Source: Nitrospira sp. LK70
GTDB lineage: Bacteria > Nitrospirota > Nitrospiria > Nitrospirales > Nitrospiraceae
Direction: 5' to 3'
Length of the DNA stretch: 64,000 nt
Assembly: GCA_011090425.1 (NCBI GenBank)
Contig: PHGD01000032.1
Span: 1-64,000 of the forward strand
Within the stretch, counting starts at the first letter, position 1. Every line of letters starts with the position of its first letter. This document shows positions 61,822 to 64,000 of the stretch, in pieces. The notes beneath the pieces are model-generated. The model did no database searches. It was not told the DNA's origin and was given only the letters and a program-made list of their open reading frames with translations. Both the position numbers and the translations under genes were made by a program.

Positions 61822-61910
61822 TCCTCCCGTGGGTGGGAGTTGAGCCCACGCTCCGCATTCACTTCTTGCAGTAGCCTTCCAGGCTATCTGATCCGGAGAT
61901 GCCGGAAGGA
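61822..61910 (-). other. tRNA-like fold, possibly a decayed tRNA-Ser-like sequence
   Basis: Read on the minus strand, 89 bases can form an eight-pair acceptor-like stem (TCCTTCCG with CGGGAGGA), a D-like arm ATCT/AGAT, an anticodon-like loop CTGGAAG (triplet GGA, Ser), a long variable-arm stem CTGCA/TGCGG and a T-like arm GTGGG-CTCAACT-CCCAC. However, three extra bases separate the T arm from the acceptor strand, the T loop is atypical and no CCA follows, unlike the tRNA-Phe here. A pseudo-tRNA or chance fold are both possible. Confidence 0.2.
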
Positions 61911-62004
61911 TAGTTAGTGCTTTGCCCGAACGGTAGTGGTCAAGGAACGACGTTCTGGACCTTGGCGACACCTCGGAAATCGTTCCGGATTAATAAATCA
62001 ATCA

Positions 62005-63123
62005 ATGCTTGGTATTATCTTCACTCTCGACTACGAGATTCATGGAAACGGTGAGGGCAATCCTTACGATTTGATGATCGAACCGACTGAGAGGCTGCTT
62101 CGTCTATGCGAACAATTTGGAGCAAAACTGACCATTATGGCGGATGTCGCCGAGATATTGAAATTCAAGGAATACAAAGAGGAGAACCGACAGGATGATT
62201 ATTCTTATGATGCCATCGTGGATCAACTACGTGGCGCCATTACAAACGGCCACGATGTTCAGTTGCACATCCACTCATCCTATTTTAATGCGACGCACGA
62301 CAACGGGTATTGGATCCAAGATTGGTCGGAATATGACTTCGCGCGGTTACCTTATGAACGGATGAGCGGGATGATCGGCTTGTGCAAGCAGTTTCTCGAG
62401 TCGCTGCTACGACCGGTCGATTCCAGCTACCGCTGTGTTGCGTTTCGTGCGGCCAACTGGTCGGTCAGCCCTTCTAAAAATGTAGTCCAGGCCCTGATTG
62501 AGCATGGTATTAGTATTGATACCTCCATCTTTAAGTATGGGCGTCGCAAGGGCGTCGTAAATTTCGATTATTCTCAGGCTTATAGCCCGATCGTTCCTTG
62601 GCGAGTAAAAGAAGATGATATGTGTGGTCGGGATGATACCGGCTCCCTCTGGGAACTCCCCATTTATAGCGAGAGACGTTGGATCGGCGCGTTTCTGACC
62701 TGGAACCGCTTTTCCCGTGCCCTCATGAGTTTGCGTCACAGAGTAGGCCAGTCTGGACTAAGCAGTCAGCAAACTAGATCACATGCAACTCCAGCGGGAA
62801 ACGGTTGGTTGGGCAGCGTTGCGCCGGACTCTCAGGGAGAGGGATGGTTGGCTACTCTCCTGCAGCGGCACGCTTGGAAGGCTGACTTCAATCAGTGTGG
62901 GGGCGGGCAATTGATCAATGCCCTGCATAGGGCATCCGATCGGTACGATCCTCATAACAATAAAATGCTTCCATTTATTCTTATCGGTCATCCAAAGCTG
63001 TTTACAAAGCGAAATGAAAAAAGCCTGTCATTGCTTCTACGACATTGTGCAAAACATCCTGATAAATTCGAGTTTGGTACCCTAAAAGCGATGCATCTAT
63101 CATTACGGAACAATGCAAGTTAA
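62005..63123 (+). CDS. Polysaccharide-deacetylase-like (WbmS-type) protein
   Basis: A 372-residue protein; the ATG at 62005 begins the conserved strand (LGIIFTLDYEIHGNGEGNP) and an upstream in-frame extension to 61936 would run into the tRNA-like region. The NodB-like fold is suggested by the Asp of TLDYE and by GHDVQLHIHSSYFN, which holds the metal-binding His-x-His. Later CVAFRAANWSVSPS gives the conserved Arg region, and SLWELPIY is also typical. Members occur in O-antigen and capsule loci and remove acetyl groups from sugars or act on related substrates. No signal peptide, so it would act in the cytoplasm. Confidence 0.8.
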   Translation: MLGIIFTLDYEIHGNGEGNPYDLMIEPTERLLRLCEQFGAKLTIMADVAEILKFKEYKEENRQDDYSYDAIVDQLRGAITNGHDVQLHIHSSYFNATHDNGYWIQDWSEYDFARLPYERMSGMIGLCKQFLESLLRPVDSSYRCVAFRAANWSVSPSKNVVQALIEHGISIDTSIFKYGRRKGVVNFDYSQAYSPIVPWRVKEDDMCGRDDTGSLWELPIYSERRWIGAFLTWNRFSRALMSLRHRVGQSGLSSQQTRSHATPAGNGWLGSVAPDSQGEGWLATLLQRHAWKADFNQCGGGQLINALHRASDRYDPHNNKMLPFILIGHPKLFTKRNEKSLSLLLRHCAKHPDKFEFGTLKAMHLSLRNNAS

Positions 63124-63126
63124 CAC

Positions 63127-64000
63127 ATGGGAGCAAGCCTAGTGGATGTCTCAATTGTCGTCGTAAGTTGGAATGCACGCGAGTACCTCGTCAACTGTCT
63201 ACATTCCATTGCAGAAACGCGCGGTCGTCTTTCCCTGGAAGTTATCGTCGTGGACAATGCGTCTTCTGACGGAAGCCCCGAGGCGGTTGGCGCTCAATTT
63301 CCCTGGGCTCAATTGGTTCAAACCGGATCGAATCTAGGATTTGCGCGGGGTAACAACGTCGGCATGATGCGCAGCACCGGGCGCTATGTCTGCCTGATTA
63401 ACTCCGATGTTGTGCTCCTCGATGGCTGCCTTCAGGGTCTCGTGGAATTCATGGACGCGCATCCGAGAGTAGGCCTCGCTGGACCGCGTATTCTTAATGC
63501 AGACAGGACTCTCCAAATCTCAATGCGCCGATCACCAAGCTTGTGGGCCAACTGGGGCCACGCTTTGTTTTTAAACCGGGCTCCGCTGCTAAGCGCGCTT
63601 TTTCCGCCCATCGAGATCGCGCCTTCAAGTGACGTTAACATTCGGGAAGTGCCGGTGTTGTATGGAATGTTTTGGATGGCATCCCGCGAGGCATTGAGGC
63701 ACATCGGCGGACTAGACGAAGACTACTTCATGTATGGAGAGGATGTGGATTGGTGCCGCCGATTTCATGCGGCGAATTGGCAGGTAATGTATTATCCCCT
63801 CAGCGAGGCCATTCACTTCGGCGGAGGAAGTTCCAAGATCGCTCCCGTCAAATATTTCATTGAAAACCGCAGATCGCGTCTCCTGTATTTTCAGAAGAAT
63901 CATGGGCGCTGGGCGCGGGCGTTGGACGCTGGCGCATTGCTTGTAGACTCTGCGTTAAGATCGGTCGGTTGGAGCATGGCCTGCTGGTTGGGGCGTGGCG
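63127..64000 (+). CDS. Family 2 glycosyltransferase (rhamnosyltransferase-like), cut by the window end
   Basis: At least 291 residues, open to the window end. The start at 63127 is four bases after the previous gene's stop. GT-A motifs are DVSIVVVSWNAREYLVNCL, VIVVDNASSDGSPEAVG, GSNLGFARGNNVGM and the D-x-D-like CLINSDVVLLD. GGLDEDYFMYGEDVDWCRR is the acceptor-side motif typical of the GT2 subgroup that includes rhamnosyl- and galactofuranosyltransferases. It should add a sugar during repeat-unit assembly in the same locus. Confidence 0.9.
   Translation, partial: MGASLVDVSIVVVSWNAREYLVNCLHSIAETRGRLSLEVIVVDNASSDGSPEAVGAQFPWAQLVQTGSNLGFARGNNVGMMRSTGRYVCLINSDVVLLDGCLQGLVEFMDAHPRVGLAGPRILNADRTLQISMRRSPSLWANWGHALFLNRAPLLSALFPPIEIAPSSDVNIREVPVLYGMFWMASREALRHIGGLDEDYFMYGEDVDWCRRFHAANWQVMYYPLSEAIHFGGGSSKIAPVKYFIENRRSRLLYFQKNHGRWARALDAGALLVDSALRSVGWSMACWLGRG

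Noticed and set aside
1..64000. CRISPR arrays
   Set aside because: No regularly spaced short direct repeats were seen; the only tandem repetition is coding (WD40 blades and VGIGT repeats).

Overview
The window looks like a chromosomal segment of a Nitrospira-type bacterium (phylum Nitrospirota). This is an inference from gene style and from a MITE-like repeat of a kind I associate with these genomes; no marker gene here proves it. The window has two halves with a tRNA-Phe and an integrase between them: an accessory, island-like left part (1 to about 41.2 kb) and an exopolysaccharide/surface-glycan locus on the right (about 42.2 kb to the end).

Region A (215-17191, minus strand) is a tightly packed run of eight genes. 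Read in transcription order it holds a decayed fragment of a Tc-toxin B/SpvB protein, a phospholipase-D-fold protein, a DUF6603 giant, a LamG-containing giant, two large proteins of unknown family, a phage tail-fibre-like protein and a small coiled-coil protein. Gaps are 3-75 bases, which suggests one operon. No tail tube, sheath or baseplate gene is visible, so the nature of any particle or toxin complex is open. A peptidoglycan-binding/CHAP amidase (18243-19079, plus strand) lies next to it across about 1 kb without a convincing gene.

Region B (19326-37390, plus strand) is a dense set of genes of the conflict/immunity type: a DUF4062-STAND NTPase-WD40 protein, then an alpha/beta hydrolase, a caspase/C25-fold peptidase candidate and a CHAT protease in one compact operon, then a truncated TIR-trypsin, a TIR-WD40 protein, a broken DUF4071-like gene, a nucleoside-deoxyribosyltransferase/TIR-like protein and a second, short TIR-WD40 protein. 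The hydrolase-peptidase-CHAT trio is my best candidate for an undescribed system. Several members further right are damaged, so the cluster is turning over.

Region C (37855-41162) has a periplasmic-binding-type amide/urea sensor without a signal peptide, an excisionase-like HTH gene overlapping a tyrosine integrase, and a complete tRNA-Phe on the opposite strand whose 3' part overlaps the integrase end. The integrated element should extend leftwards; its far attachment site was not found here.

Region D (41366-64000) starts with a LuxR-type regulator, divergent from a NusG/RfaH-like antiterminator. It continues with an IS3 OrfA-like HTH protein, a Wza-like lipoprotein, an outer-membrane barrel, a Wzc-like kinase, sugar-modifying enzymes (acetyltransferase, PLP aminotransferase, epimerases, oxidoreductases, cytidylyltransferase, PIG-L deacetylase), a novel duplicated Cys-rich protein, a Wzx-type flippase, two GT2 glycosyltransferases, a DUF354 protein and a polysaccharide deacetylase-like protein. 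The first epimerase has one in-frame TGA. All statements about composition are by eye.
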